The notes beneath the pieces were generated by a model. It searched no databases. It was not told the DNA's origin and saw nothing but the letters and a program-made list of their open reading frames with translations. 64,000 nucleotides of DNA, taken from positions 224,014 through 288,013 of the forward strand of contig SCFE01000076.1 of NCBI GenBank assembly GCA_004352715.1, read 5' to 3'. Positions within the stretch are counted from its first letter, which is position 1. Each line of letters begins with the position of its first letter. Shown here one piece after another: positions 1 to 11,401 of the stretch. The position numbers and the translations under genes were made by a program. The stretch is from Hofstenia miamia. Its lineage: Eukaryota > Xenacoelomorpha > Acoela.

Positions 1-13
1 ATACATACATACA

Positions 14-49
<36 letters not shown>

Positions 50-51
50 TA
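1..51. repeat. (ATAC)n then (AT)n microsatellite
   Basis: About ten tandem ATAC tetranucleotides run to base 42 and grade into a short AT dinucleotide tract. The array is cut by the window start, so its full length is unknown. Confidence 0.95.
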
Positions 52-1910
52 CGCTGAGAAATATAAATATATATAAATAAATACACTGAAAATAGGTTTA
101 AATGTCCATCTAGCAATTACATAATATTGAAAACAAGTAATTTGTTAAATAGTTACATGCCCTTAATATGCAATATCGTATAATAATTTTATTTTTTATG
201 TCTTGATTTTTTGGATGAGAAATGCTTATATATTTCTACAATAAAGCAAAAGAATGTGCTTTTAGAGTTGATCTCATTTCTGCATGTATTTACATGTGCT
301 CATTCGTACAGGTGTTCAAGAGCTGCTAAAATGTAATGAACTCACAACTACTTATATTTTACTCAGACCATAATAGTTCTCCACTAACAAATTTTTTGTA
401 ACAACTTAAACTTACGGTTGAAATTCAAGTTATATTAGTTTTTTTGATAGTCCCTTTTAGAAATAACATATAAATTAATAGGGTTGTTTGAAAAACTTGG
501 CCAAACTGCTACAATTTTGTATAAAATTTCAAAAATTTCAAAAAAAAATATTTTAAATATTTAGCGACTGGGAGATCTTTCTTCAGAAATAGAATTTGTT
601 GTAGTTAAAACTACAATTTCAGTTATCTTAGACTGCTAGATTTTTGAAACTAAGGTATGTCGAGAATTTGAGAAATGTCCAAAACAATATCATGAAAAAT
701 ACTCAATACATTGAGGTATTTCAGCAATGCTCTATTACATGGATTCTTGCTATCAGAAGGGAGTGCATTCAACAATATACATTGGCTATATGTCAATATT
801 GCAAAGTTTTGTATTTCTATGTGGGTTTCGCGAAAATAGTTGAAAATATGGATAGCGCTTCTCTGCATCTTTCAAGAAACACTTAGCAGATCAGAGGTCA
901 ATTAACACTAGTGCATTGATAACCATTTACAAGTCTCCCAAGTGGTGTAAATTTTGAAACGTTAGTTTTATTTCTTAAATTTTATTGGTAGTTTTTGATT
1001 ATATATTCCTTAATTCATAAATGGACATAATAACTGTTGTAATATATTATTACTTTTGCCTAAAATACTCTATGTTATGACATTATCATGAAAATTAGTT
1101 ACTGATTCCCATTCTTCGCAATAGTTAATATCCCAATCATCATCTATAACTTAGCATTTCTTTTTCAGATCTTCTTACAGAAATTTTGTTACATAGATTA
1201 AAATGATGTCACATTTAATTCTATTTGAGAATCTCTCAAATTGCACATTATTGAATATTTTCATGCAACTATTTTAAACATATTTTTTGATTTGAATTTA
1301 TCAATGTGATTAAATTTAATTATTATTCTGGTATAAAACAATATTTTGTAATCTGAATACTGCATAATAATATATATTAAAGGATTACCGGAATCTATGT
1401 ACAAGAGTTTTAAACTAAATATATTCATGTCAATAGCCTTTTGATGGAGCCTGCATCCATAGTTGAATTTTCATACATCGTAGTAGAATCTTTTTGAGTA
1501 TCATTACTTATATTCCAAAAATAGGTAATCAAAAAATAAATTTTGAAAGTGATTTCTTAGCACATACATATGTTGTGATAAGTGCAAAATATATACTTTT
1601 ATGCTTAGTATCATAGACCAGAACTGTATCCAACCCTAATCAAACTTACAAGGAAAATCTTTTTAGCAATTGTAGAATTGGTTCAAAATTGCATAAATGC
1701 CTGAACATTCAAAAATGACACAATTTACATCCCAACTACCAAATTTAGTTAATATCGCATGCTCAATATATTAAAATATACGCTCAGTAAATGTGGTTAA
1801 ATGATCCACGAAAATACCTTCATTTGACATTAAAATAATGAAAATGTTTGATTTTCTTAAAACATAATTTCCTTGACTAATCAAGAGACCTAGAAGTACA
1901 GAGTGTTCGG
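52..1910. other. AT-rich non-coding DNA
   Basis: No convincing gene is visible. Opposed short ORFs at 644-886 have no recognisable motif and overlap on both strands, as expected by chance in AT-rich DNA. Confidence 0.6.
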
Positions 1911-3012
1911 CAAGTCGTGGGCATATTTGAAGTCTCCAAATCTGCTTCACTATGAATTGTAGCAAGATGTTAGTTGTGCCATTTTAAATCTAATCATTTT
2001 GTTTTTTGTAAGGCTAATGATTTTTGTATTTCTTTTCAGACCCAATAGTGGTATTCACTCAACCAGAAAATGCATTTTTAAGTAGAATCCCAAATCAATA
2101 CAAACTCATTAATCAAAATGAGTTTAGAGAATATTAAGTGTCATTTGAACTTCCTCCTATAACCTTGTCTGAAGTACTATAGTGCTTGCTAAATATTTCT
2201 GTTATGTCGAATATTCAAATAATATAGGGGAATTTGGCGTTTTTAATATCTTAAAAAATATAATTAGCGTGTTTCATAACTTATTTATTATAAAGCAACT
2301 TTATGCTGCAAACTTAGGCAGTCTATTAGTAATTCTTAGTGACATTGTTTGTTTATTTGACCATCATCAAATGGGGGGACTTTGAGCCTGTCAATTAAGA
2401 TTTGTGACTATTTATAGACGGCTTTCAAATAGACTTTGACAATGCACGACACAAATATGTGGATGAGACCTCAACTATGATTGGCTATATGATGGATAAA
2501 TGGAAGTATTCGTGGATGGAAAATATATTTTCGCGTTTTTTAACGATATGGAGTGGTTTTTCAACAACACGAATGCTGGGAAGAAAACATTGGTGGGAAT
2601 TAACAAGATTTTAGGCATAGTCGAAAATACAATTGATGATTCCACGCCAACAAGTTCTGCAAGCAAGAAGAGTTCAAAGAAGATGATAGTTAAGCCAACC
2701 ATGGGTGTTCCTATATTTTCATTGCACGCAAGAATGGCACTAAAGTCGTCTCATTTTGAATACTTCGGCAAGTATAAAAAATTACTTAATCAAAATGTAA
2801 GGATCAAGATAAAGTTGGGAATCTACTAGGTAGATAGCAAGTTTGTTAATGCCATAGTAAAAGAAAACCGGAGAGAATGTCATCACACAAGAATTGAATA
2901 TGAGAAGATGTGTTAGCTAACTATAAACAACGTATTTATGTTAGCTTGCTTCATGCTCAGAAGATTACTCTGAGGAAATTAGGGCATCATCAAACAAACT
3001 GTGAAAAATTTT
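1911..3012. repeat. 1.1-kb direct duplication, copy 1
   Basis: This block is repeated at 3014-4115 with a constant offset of 1103 bases and almost no differences; the two copies are separated by one N at 3013. The one clear substitution I saw is in the hypothetical ORF: copy 1 has TAG at 2827-2829 where copy 2 has GAG. A near-identical tandem copy around a single N is typical of a falsely duplicated contig end or allele, so it may not be biological. Confidence 0.9.
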
Positions 3013-3013
3013 N

Positions 3014-4115
3014 CAAGTCGTGGGCATATTTGAAGTCTCCAAATCTGCTTCACTATGAATTGTAGCAAGATGTTAGTTGTGCCATTTTAAATCTAATCAT
3101 TTTGTTTTTTGTAAGGCTAATGATTTTTGTATTTCTTTTCAGACCCAATAGTGGTATTCACTCAACCAGAAAATGCATTTTTAAGTAGAATCCCAAATCA
3201 ATACAAACTCATTAATCAAAATGAGTTTAGAGAATATTAAGTGTCATTTGAACTTCCTCCTATAACCTTGTCTGAAGTACTATAGTGCTTGCTAAATATT
3301 TCTGTTATGTCGAATATTCAAATAATATAGGGGAATTTGGCGTTTTTAATATCTTAAAAAATATAATTAGCGTGTTTCATAACTTATTTATTATAAAGCA
3401 ACTTTATGCTGCAAACTTAGGCAGTCTATTAGTAATTCTTAGTGACATTGTTTGTTTATTTGACCATCATCAAATGGGGGGACTTTGAGCCTGTCAATTA
3501 AGATTTGTGACTATTTATAGACGGCTTTCAAATAGACTTTGACAATGCACGACACAAATATGTGGATGAGACCTCAACTATGATTGGCTATATGATGGAT
3601 AAATGGAAGTATTCGTGGATGGAAAATATATTTTCGCGTTTTTTAACGATATGGAGTGGTTTTTCAACAACACGAATGCTGGGAAGAAAACATTGGTGGG
3701 AATTAACAAGATTTTAGGCATAGTCGAAAATACAATTGATGATTCCACGCCAACAAGTTCTGCAAGCAAGAAGAGTTCAAAGAAGATGATAGTTAAGCCA
3801 ACCATGGGTGTTCCTATATTTTCATTGCACGCAAGAATGGCACTAAAGTCGTCTCATTTTGAATACTTCGGCAAGTATAAAAAATTACTTAATCAAAATG
3901 TAAGGATCAAGATAAAGTTGGGAATCTACGAGGTAGATAGCAAGTTTGTTAATGCCATAGTAAAAGAAAACCGGAGAGAATGTCATCACACAAGAATTGA
4001 ATATGAGAAGATGTGTTAGCTAACTATAAACAACGTATTTATGTTAGCTTGCTTCATGCTCAGAAGATTACTCTGAGGAAATTAGGGCATCATCAAACAA
4101 ACTGTGAAAAATTTT
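3014..4115. repeat. 1.1-kb direct duplication, copy 2
   Basis: Second copy of 1911-3012. It continues into unique sequence after about 4115. It carries the longer version of the hypothetical ORF at 3603-4019. Confidence 0.9.
3603..4019 (+). CDS. hypothetical 138-aa ORF, unrecognised
   Basis: I do not recognise this protein. It is lysine-rich, with a short Ser/Thr/Lys-rich low-complexity stretch around residues 48-62 and a basic C-terminal half. The frame one base off is also open immediately upstream and across the start, so this could be the end of a frameshifted remnant. The same ORF in the upstream copy (2500-2829) is cut to 109 aa by a G-to-T change. No promoter, splice site or family motif supports expression. 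It may be a decayed mobile-element ORF or chance. Confidence 0.2.
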   Translation: MEVFVDGKYIFAFFNDMEWFFNNTNAGKKTLVGINKILGIVENTIDDSTPTSSASKKSSKKMIVKPTMGVPIFSLHARMALKSSHFEYFGKYKKLLNQNVRIKIKLGIYEVDSKFVNAIVKENRRECHHTRIEYEKMC

Positions 4116-5910
4116 TACAAACACTTATAAAAATTATTAAGCGAATTACTTTGCTCTTTTTACGCTAAAAAATGAAAAGCTAGTTTTTTCTGTTTCAATT
4201 ACAGATTCAGCATAGTAATTTTATAATATAATTAGTAAGTTGCACCTGAGATATAAAAATCATTTTTTATTTAGAAGCATGATAGAAAATGCTTCTATAT
4301 TTTAATTTTTAGCTTACTAAAAATTTTAAAAAAGAGATAGCAAGCACCTGATATAAATGCAAGCCTATGCAAAAATTGTGTAAATAACCGTTACTTTTGG
4401 ATCTGATGCTTTCAAAATGCTCATTAACCCAATTTTTACTGGCTTTACCTTAAAGTAGCATATTTATGAACAATGAAGATTTATACTAGAATTTTTGTGT
4501 TTTAAGTACATACAAATATGAATATTTTTCAATGAGAATTTAAAAACATTCAACTTTTTTCAAATACCTAATTTTCAATAATAAGGCGATCTAATATGCA
4601 CATGGGAACAACTATTCGCAAATTTTTGGTTTTTTGAAGTAAGGCTATGTGATCCCCTTTCAGACGCTTCTGGATGTGCTCGCGAAAGTTCTCAAATTTA
4701 AGACGAAATTAAAGGGGAGGCAGTTCTGTATCTTAGGTGTGTTTTTAGATTTTAGGTTTATTTTTAATTTGTGAGTTATAATTGCTAAGAATTGTTTGGG
4801 AAACAATCACAAATTTTGCAAAATTTTTAGTAAAATTAGGGTAAAAGACATGCTTGAAAGTATGATTTTTGAGAAAACGAATGTTATTTGTTTTACTTAA
4901 GACAACTTAAGTCTTTCAATAGATTTAATTTTCTATTGCAGTTTAATATATACATAGTTTTAGATGAAGTAATAATTCATAAAATATTTCAATGTTCTGT
5001 TGCAAATTTACTCATTAAACTGCTGCTGTTTTCTGGTAATTTAATTATGTGTAGAAAATCTATAAAAGCTCATTTGAATGTATTTGAACTATAAAATATA
5101 AACTTACAAAAATTAAATATGAAATATAATTATATTGTATACTTTGACATAAAATAATATTGGGTTAGAGCTAATCTCAGGGGAGATAGGCAGCACTCCT
5201 ATTGACGATTATAAAATGTGCATTTCAAATAGCTAGTTAAATATTATATTAGTAATTTTACATGCACATATTATTATTATTGCTGAAAGAGGTTTGAAAG
5301 CAAAATCTAGTTGATTTTGGTTAGCACTTAATGTAATATCTTAAGGCACGTTTTATGTTGTTACAAAATATGCGCAATATCACTCTGGTTAGATGTCATC
5401 ACATCACATTGTATTGCACCCGTCATAATTGCAAATTATGCGGAAATTGTGTAATTCATGTATTTGTTGATTGACATTTATTTGAACTTCCTTGTACGAA
5501 TTTTACATTTTGTATTATATTAACAAATATTTTAAAATACACCAATATTGCGCTTGCTTTATTGTTTTAAATAAACAGAGCGAATGACTACGTAAACGAT
5601 TACACTATGAAATAGTTTTAGAAAGAGCGGCTTCATAAATCCAAAAAGTTCTTATGATATAACTGAAATTTAGTTCTTAACGTCAGTTTGAGTTATAGGA
5701 GAATATATTAAAACATAGAGTCAAAACTTACAATGTTCTGAGTAGGTCTTGATACAGGCCAGAAGTAAGGATTTAGACTGAAATTTCTTCCAGAAATTTA
5801 TGCAGTTTATGTAGTACAAGTAGTTTTAGCCATTTTAAATGTCAGTTATTGTTTTGTAATCCAATAGAGAAATGTTCCCAAATTTATTATGTATTAAACA
5901 TTGAAGCTAT
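4116..5910. other. AT-rich non-coding DNA
   Basis: Nothing recognisable. The ORF at 4888-5094 is short and compositionally like its surroundings. Confidence 0.55.
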
Positions 5911-6794
5911 TTGGTTTTCAAACAAGACGTTCGGTTTTATTCACTAATAATTAAAGACATTGTTCCTTCAAATGAGTCCAGTTTGGAGTGTTCGACATGC
6001 AACATATCTAATGATGCTAATAAATTTACATGTGCTAATTGTGGTGTATCATATCACATTTTAAAGAAATTCTGTGGTCTTTCCGAGAACTGTATTTACT
6101 CAATTCTTCAATACCATTGACATTTTTTAATCTTCTGTTCCAAATATGTTGATAATGAAAAAAATCTCTTTTGCAGATCCTGCCAAGTATTTTTTTTCTT
6201 CCGACTTAGCCATGCTGGAATCAATCCATGCTGATACGCAAGTTATGATTCATGATTTCAACTCTAAAATTGATGCAATCAAACTATTTCTAGGCAAACC
6301 TAAGCCTGATCGAAACTTGGAAGGCAACATGTCTTATTCCTCTAATAATGTTTATAAACAAAGAATATTAATTTCTGGTGTTCCCAAACAGTAGGGTGGT
6401 TCTTACAGTCTTGCTAAGTCTCTGGATCATAATTCAACAATGGTTTCTTCAGTTCTAAAATTTTTGGGTTTTAAATCCTTACTTTCAAGAACATGTTTAG
6501 AACAGGTAATGTCCGCCCTAAGTTTACTAGACCAATTATACTTGACGTCGGGTCTGAATGGCTAAGGAGATGCATCATATCCCGTTGTTACCTTCTTAAA
6601 AATTTTAATACATTCAAAGTATTTATTATACCGGAATTAAGTCCACCGATCGTGTTGTGGAGAAACAACTCTTGAAACTTCGTTATGATTTGATTAATAA
6701 TGGCTGTGACAAATCTCGTTTAAAAATCCGAAACCTTAAACTTTATAAAGATTGCTCTTTATATGAACATACTAAATCTGTTGGTTTTTCTTAA
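5911..6794 (+). pseudogene. LINE ORF1 remnant with PHD-like zinc motif
   Basis: The first 69 codons hold a Cys pattern C-x2-C, C-x2-C-x4-H and FCGL, resembling the start of a PHD finger, a fold often found in ORF1 of CR1-like elements. Further pieces lie in shifted frames at 6146-6394 and 6493-6620. The C-terminal piece (about 6643-6791) has the sense LLKLRYDLINNG and ends at TAA 6792-6794. Several stops and frameshifts show it is dead. ORF1 proteins normally bind the element RNA. Confidence 0.6.
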
Positions 6795-8192
6795 TGACTA
6801 CCTTTTCCTCTACACCTTTTCTCTATGCTAATTGTCAGAGCTTGTTAAGTGTCAAACGTCGTTTAGATCTATTTTCTTAGATCACTCGTTTCAACAGCAA
6901 TACCATTTTACTCACAGACACCTGGTTTGATAATAGCGTACAAGGTTCAGTTTTAACTCCCCTTTATTTTAAACTGCAGTTAGATGTGACAGATCTTCCT
7001 CTCTCGATCATGATGGTTGCATTATTTTTGTCAGTTGTGAACTCTCTTCCTATCAGATTCCTTTTGACTCAAACATTGACTTCATCTGTGGTACTATCAT
7101 TGACCTTAAACTACATGCAGTTTTACTACTTTGTCTCTATATTAAGCCTTATATTAGCAGCTTTTGACCTTCTTCAGAAAACATAATCAGGCTCTTGATT
7201 TTGCTTACAACTTTGGATGCTCTTTCTGCCTTAGTCATTCAATCTCTCCTGATACCTGATAGAGCATGTTTTTGGGGATTTTAACCTTCCTGGTGTTGAT
7301 TGGGCTTCTCATAGTTCTCCTCATCAATTTGATGACTCCATCATTGATCATTTTCTAGATAATGAGTTCGATCAGTTGATTGATTTTTCTACTCACTCTA
7401 ATGACAATAAGCTGGATCTAGTCTTTTCTAATTCCGAACTTATTGTTTGTAATGTAGTTTCCCCTTCAATTTCTTTCTCCGATCATGCTATTTTATGCTT
7501 CTTCTAAGAGTTAGATGTTCTCTAATTTGATGTTAATCTCGTCTCCGATTTTAAAGGTGACCATAGAAATGTTTCCTATTCTTCAGTTCAGAAAACAGAT
7601 TTTACCCTCGTCCTTGGAACATCACTTTTTTCTTTTTACTTTTCACAAGATTATGTAAAGTATTAGTGCAATGAACTATTCTCCTTGATTGCACAATTTA
7701 CTCCCCACAAACGGAAGAAAAGATGTATTCTGCCGTCATATTTTTCTTCACATAATGTTCACCTATATAATATTAGTTCCTCAAAACTACGTAAATTCCA
7801 ATGTTCTTCTTCTTTAACCAACTATTGTTCCCTTTTAAATACAATAAAAGACTAGTTTCAATCCATAGAACTTGATAAAATTACTTTTTTGACAACGTTG
7901 CTGATACCTCGTCACTAACTTATGCTTTCAACTCATTAGATTATTTGACAAGCCACGCATTCCTAAGCCTATGTATTGGAAGGATGTTGTGGCCTCCAGT
8001 GATCTTCACATTGCTAACTTTTTCAACAAATATTTTGTATCCGTTTTAATTATATGCTCCCAATTGTTTGAATTAAAGTCTCTTTTCTGGAATTTTTTCA
8101 TTAGCAAATTCTACTGGTCGAGTTTATGCACAACAATTTTAGTTTGCTTTTGTTCTAAATTTCGTATAGTTAGTGGTCTAAACTTTTATTAA
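6794..8192 (+). pseudogene. LINE ORF2 remnant: endonuclease pieces, RT missing
   Basis: ORF2 starts with ATG 6794-6796, overlapping the ORF1 stop as TAATG. Endonuclease-exonuclease-phosphatase landmarks follow in mixed frames: ANCQSL near the start, LLTDTWF near 6910 (the usual TETW motif with Glu changed to Asp), GDFNLPGVDW near 7275, LDLVFSN near 7415 and SDHAIL near 7480. The linker motif ANFFNKYFVSV lies at about 8010. The palm and fingers of the reverse transcriptase are not found, so an internal deletion has removed them. The intact protein would nick target DNA and reverse-transcribe its own RNA. Confidence 0.75.
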
Positions 8193-8202
8193 GTTCCCTC
8201 AT

Positions 8203-8232
8203 TATATTGTTTTTGTACGATACGACAATATA
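8203..8232 (+). other. 3' UTR stem-loop of LINE
   Basis: TATATTGT at 8203-8210 and ACAATATA at 8225-8232 form an 8-bp perfect stem with a 14-nt loop, about 10 nt before the (ATT)n tail. This position is typical for a 3' hairpin recognised by a LINE reverse transcriptase; that role is inferred. Confidence 0.4.
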
Positions 8233-8244
8233 GTCTATCAATAC

Positions 8245-8245
<1 letters not shown>

Positions 8246-8304
<59 letters not shown>
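8246..8304. repeat. (ATT)n tract, probable LINE 3' tail
   Basis: Nearly pure ATT trinucleotides directly after the LINE 3' UTR and running into the gap. It is most simply the element's tail, possibly expanded as a microsatellite, which may be why assembly stopped here. Confidence 0.9.
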
Positions 8305-9304
8305 NNNNNNNNNNNNNNNNNNNNNNNNNNNNNNNNNNNNNNNNNNNNNNNNNNNNNNNNNNNNNNNNNNNNNNNNNNNNNNNNNNNNNNNNNNNNNNNN
8401 NNNNNNNNNNNNNNNNNNNNNNNNNNNNNNNNNNNNNNNNNNNNNNNNNNNNNNNNNNNNNNNNNNNNNNNNNNNNNNNNNNNNNNNNNNNNNNNNNNNN
8501 NNNNNNNNNNNNNNNNNNNNNNNNNNNNNNNNNNNNNNNNNNNNNNNNNNNNNNNNNNNNNNNNNNNNNNNNNNNNNNNNNNNNNNNNNNNNNNNNNNNN
8601 NNNNNNNNNNNNNNNNNNNNNNNNNNNNNNNNNNNNNNNNNNNNNNNNNNNNNNNNNNNNNNNNNNNNNNNNNNNNNNNNNNNNNNNNNNNNNNNNNNNN
8701 NNNNNNNNNNNNNNNNNNNNNNNNNNNNNNNNNNNNNNNNNNNNNNNNNNNNNNNNNNNNNNNNNNNNNNNNNNNNNNNNNNNNNNNNNNNNNNNNNNNN
8801 NNNNNNNNNNNNNNNNNNNNNNNNNNNNNNNNNNNNNNNNNNNNNNNNNNNNNNNNNNNNNNNNNNNNNNNNNNNNNNNNNNNNNNNNNNNNNNNNNNNN
8901 NNNNNNNNNNNNNNNNNNNNNNNNNNNNNNNNNNNNNNNNNNNNNNNNNNNNNNNNNNNNNNNNNNNNNNNNNNNNNNNNNNNNNNNNNNNNNNNNNNNN
9001 NNNNNNNNNNNNNNNNNNNNNNNNNNNNNNNNNNNNNNNNNNNNNNNNNNNNNNNNNNNNNNNNNNNNNNNNNNNNNNNNNNNNNNNNNNNNNNNNNNNN
9101 NNNNNNNNNNNNNNNNNNNNNNNNNNNNNNNNNNNNNNNNNNNNNNNNNNNNNNNNNNNNNNNNNNNNNNNNNNNNNNNNNNNNNNNNNNNNNNNNNNNN
9201 NNNNNNNNNNNNNNNNNNNNNNNNNNNNNNNNNNNNNNNNNNNNNNNNNNNNNNNNNNNNNNNNNNNNNNNNNNNNNNNNNNNNNNNNNNNNNNNNNNNN
9301 NNNN
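8305..9304. other. Assembly gap, exactly 1000 N
   Basis: A round 1000-N run is probably a default scaffold gap whose true size is unknown. Confidence 0.95.
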
Positions 9305-9493
9305 TTAGATAAAAATTATAATGGCTTCCATCACATATCAATTAAATTGTGGAATAATTTAGATTATGAAACGCGAATAGAAAAAAACTACAAAAAGTTT
9401 AGAAAAAAATTGAAACAATTTCTTCTAATAAAACAGTGCACATTAGGGGACGGTAATACACTTCATGCATTTGAAACATACATCCAACATTGA
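9305..9493 (+). pseudogene. LINE ORF2 C-terminal tail fragment
   Basis: An open frame from the gap edge to TGA 9491-9493 reads SIKLWNNLDYETR followed by a Lys-rich FRKKLKQFLL. A pattern of W-N-x-L-P/D followed by a basic helix and F-x-x-x-L-K is typical of the extreme C-terminus of LINE ORF2 proteins. It is 5' truncated by the gap and may or may not belong to the LINE on the other side, whose tail appears complete. Family inferred from this short motif only. Confidence 0.45.
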
Positions 9494-10022
9494 GCACCTA
9501 CACAAACATCCACTCAAACATTGATTATATTATTATATATTGTACATATTAATTTGTACTTATTTGTTCATGTGTATTTTCTTTTATCATGTGTTAGTTT
9601 GCAGATCTTGTATACATATAATGCGCAATAAATTTGCTCTGACTCTTAATAAGAAACAAATTTAAGTTATTTTCATTATTTTAATTTGTCTATATGTAAT
9701 TTGTTATTTTAATTTTTTAGCTTGTTTATTGTATATGTCTTTATTTTAGTAGGTGCTGTTCAATTTTGTAAATATGTGTATGTATATATGTTTGTAAATA
9801 TTGTACATATGTATTTTTTGCAGATTTGTCAGCATGTACAGCAAATGTATTGGCATTTCATAAACAAAAATAAAGCTATTGAAGAAATTCATTGTAAAGA
9901 TACATCTGCATTAGAATTATTTATCTTGGTAAAGGCAACATTCAATAATATATTTTTTCATACTGTTCTGAAATGAAATGACATATTTAATCAGGAATAT
10001 AATACTGAAAGCGTGATACATA
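9494..10022. other. AT-rich sequence, nothing recognised
   Basis: Probably LINE 3' UTR plus flanking DNA. It contains several CATATGTA-like words but no supportable gene. Confidence 0.5.
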
Positions 10023-10024
10023 TA

Positions 10025-11399
10025 CAGGGTGGGGCAAAATTAACCTTACCCAAACAGAATTCTTAATAGAAAGTTTTAATGCACAATACATGAGAAAAGT
10101 ATTCTGTAACAAATTTGAACAATTCTTAGTGAAAAGTTTCAATACACAGTACATGAGAAAAACATTACAAATGATTCTCGAAGTCTCTCCCATTTTCTTG
10201 GATGCATAGTAACAGTGTGACAAATGTCAGACAAAATATTTTTATCTGCATTGAGATCGTTGAATTCCTGAATAATATAATCACGAAGATTGGCCATTGT
10301 TTGAGGTCTCCTTCGATAGACTCTTTCCTTTAAAATACCCCACAGTGCAAAGTCACATGGGGTGATGTCGGGAGAACGTGGAGGCCAATCACTTGTTCCT
10401 CTTCTGCCAATCCAGGTTTGAAATGTCTCATCAAGAAAGTAAGAAAGTTGCGGACTTCCTTCGAAAAATGCGGGGGAGCTCCATCCTGCATCCAAATGTT
10501 ATTTGCATCTGGATCAATACGAGACATTATGAAATTTACAAGCATATTCAGATAATTTTGGCCATTTACGGGGTCATCAAAAAATAAGGCCCAATAAGGA
10601 ATGTCGATGATATACCTCCCCATACACAAACACCTTGAGATTGTACCTTTTTACTGTCATCAATAAGATGAGGGTTATCAACCGAATAATAAACACAGTT
10701 ATGCCTATTAACAGCACCATGCAAGTGAAATGTCGCTTCATCTGTCCAAATGATTTTGTCAATGACAGTGGCATCATTTTGAGTGGCAGCCAGATACCAT
10801 TCAGCAAACTGAGTTCTCCGATCAAAGTCATCTTCATTCAAGGAATGCAATAAACGTGGTCTCCACATTTTTAGTTTTAGATCTTTCATAATTCTTGATA
10901 AGCTTCTCCTTGACAAATTCAGTTCAAAACTGGCTCTTCGCTTGGAAGTAGCAGGATGGGCATTATAGAAAACTCGTACATTTTCTTGGTTGTCAATGCT
11001 ACATGCAGATAAAGGCCTGCTACTCTTTTTAACATCATGAACCATTCCTGTCACTTGGAACTTTTTAGCAAGTTCATACATTGCCTGTCTGGAAGGTACC
11101 GCTGCATTTGGAAAGATTTGCTTAAATTTATTCTGAACTTTATGCGAATCCTTTTCTTTCAGCCATTCTTCAAGAATTAAGATCCTCTGCTCTACTGTGA
11201 ACGGCATTGCAACTCAATTAATCAATGCACAGTTATTAAAATATTCGATTAATAAACCATCTATGATTGTAAAATGAAATGACGCTCTTAGACGATGGAA
11301 TATAATTAGTCTAGATAAACAAAATATCTATTCTAATTGAAACCTAGTGCTAATACCTTTTACTAATGATTTGGGTAAGGTTACTTTTGCCCCACCCTG
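10025..11399 (-). mobile_element. Tc1/mariner-superfamily transposon (DD41D-like), complete ends
   Basis: A 1375-bp element with 29-bp terminal inverted repeats starting CAGGGTGGGGCAAAA; the two ends differ at one base (AATTAACC versus AAGTAACC). It is flanked by TA duplications at 10023-10024 and 11400-11401. The only gene is on the minus strand and is disabled by two frameshifts. The clean TIRs and few lesions suggest fairly recent activity. The two downstream catalytic aspartates are about 40 residues apart after discounting the insertion, closest to the DD41D group. Confidence 0.9.
10139..11207 (-). pseudogene. Mariner-type transposase with two frameshifts
   Basis: The protein would cut and paste the element through its TIRs using a DDE/D RNase-H fold. 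From ATG at 11207: an N-terminal helix-turn-helix region (about residues 1-60), a linker with an SRP-type basic motif, then WTDEATFHL (first Asp), VWGGIS, NIWMQDGAPPH (second Asp) and PPRSPDITPCDFALWG (third Asp). Break 1 is a lost base in the A-run 10579-10584, just after GPYF. Break 2 is an 8-bp tandem duplication at 10433-10448, just after VRNFL. Otherwise the coding sequence is well kept. It ends at the stop at 10139. Confidence 0.88.
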
Positions 11400-11401
11400 T
11401 A

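Larger units (their letters stand above)
5911..8304 (+). mobile_element. Decayed CR1/L2-like non-LTR retrotransposon (LINE), RT deleted
   Basis: Remnants of a two-ORF LINE in the right order: a PHD-like zinc motif and ORF1 body (5911-6794), an apurinic-type endonuclease (from 6794), the linker that normally precedes the reverse transcriptase (near 7990-8040), then a short 3' UTR and an (ATT)n tail running into a gap. Each part is broken by stops and frameshifts. Almost the whole reverse transcriptase is missing between about 8040 and 8200, so this copy is not autonomous. The PHD-like ORF1 and the simple-repeat tail suggest a CR1/L2/Rex1-type clade; the clade is inferred, not proven. Confidence 0.75.

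Noticed and set aside
3013-3013. True tandem gene duplication of the 138-aa ORF
   Set aside because: A single N at the exact junction and near-identity favour an assembly duplication.
5911-6120. Host PHD-finger gene
   Set aside because: It is followed in order by ORF1 and endonuclease pieces of a LINE, so it is the ORF1 zinc motif of that element.
8301-9341. 346-codon minus-strand ORF
   Set aside because: Almost entirely N; an artefact of the 1000-N gap. The same applies to long ORFs over 28000-28617, 43066-43613, 45575-45747 and 46395-47394.
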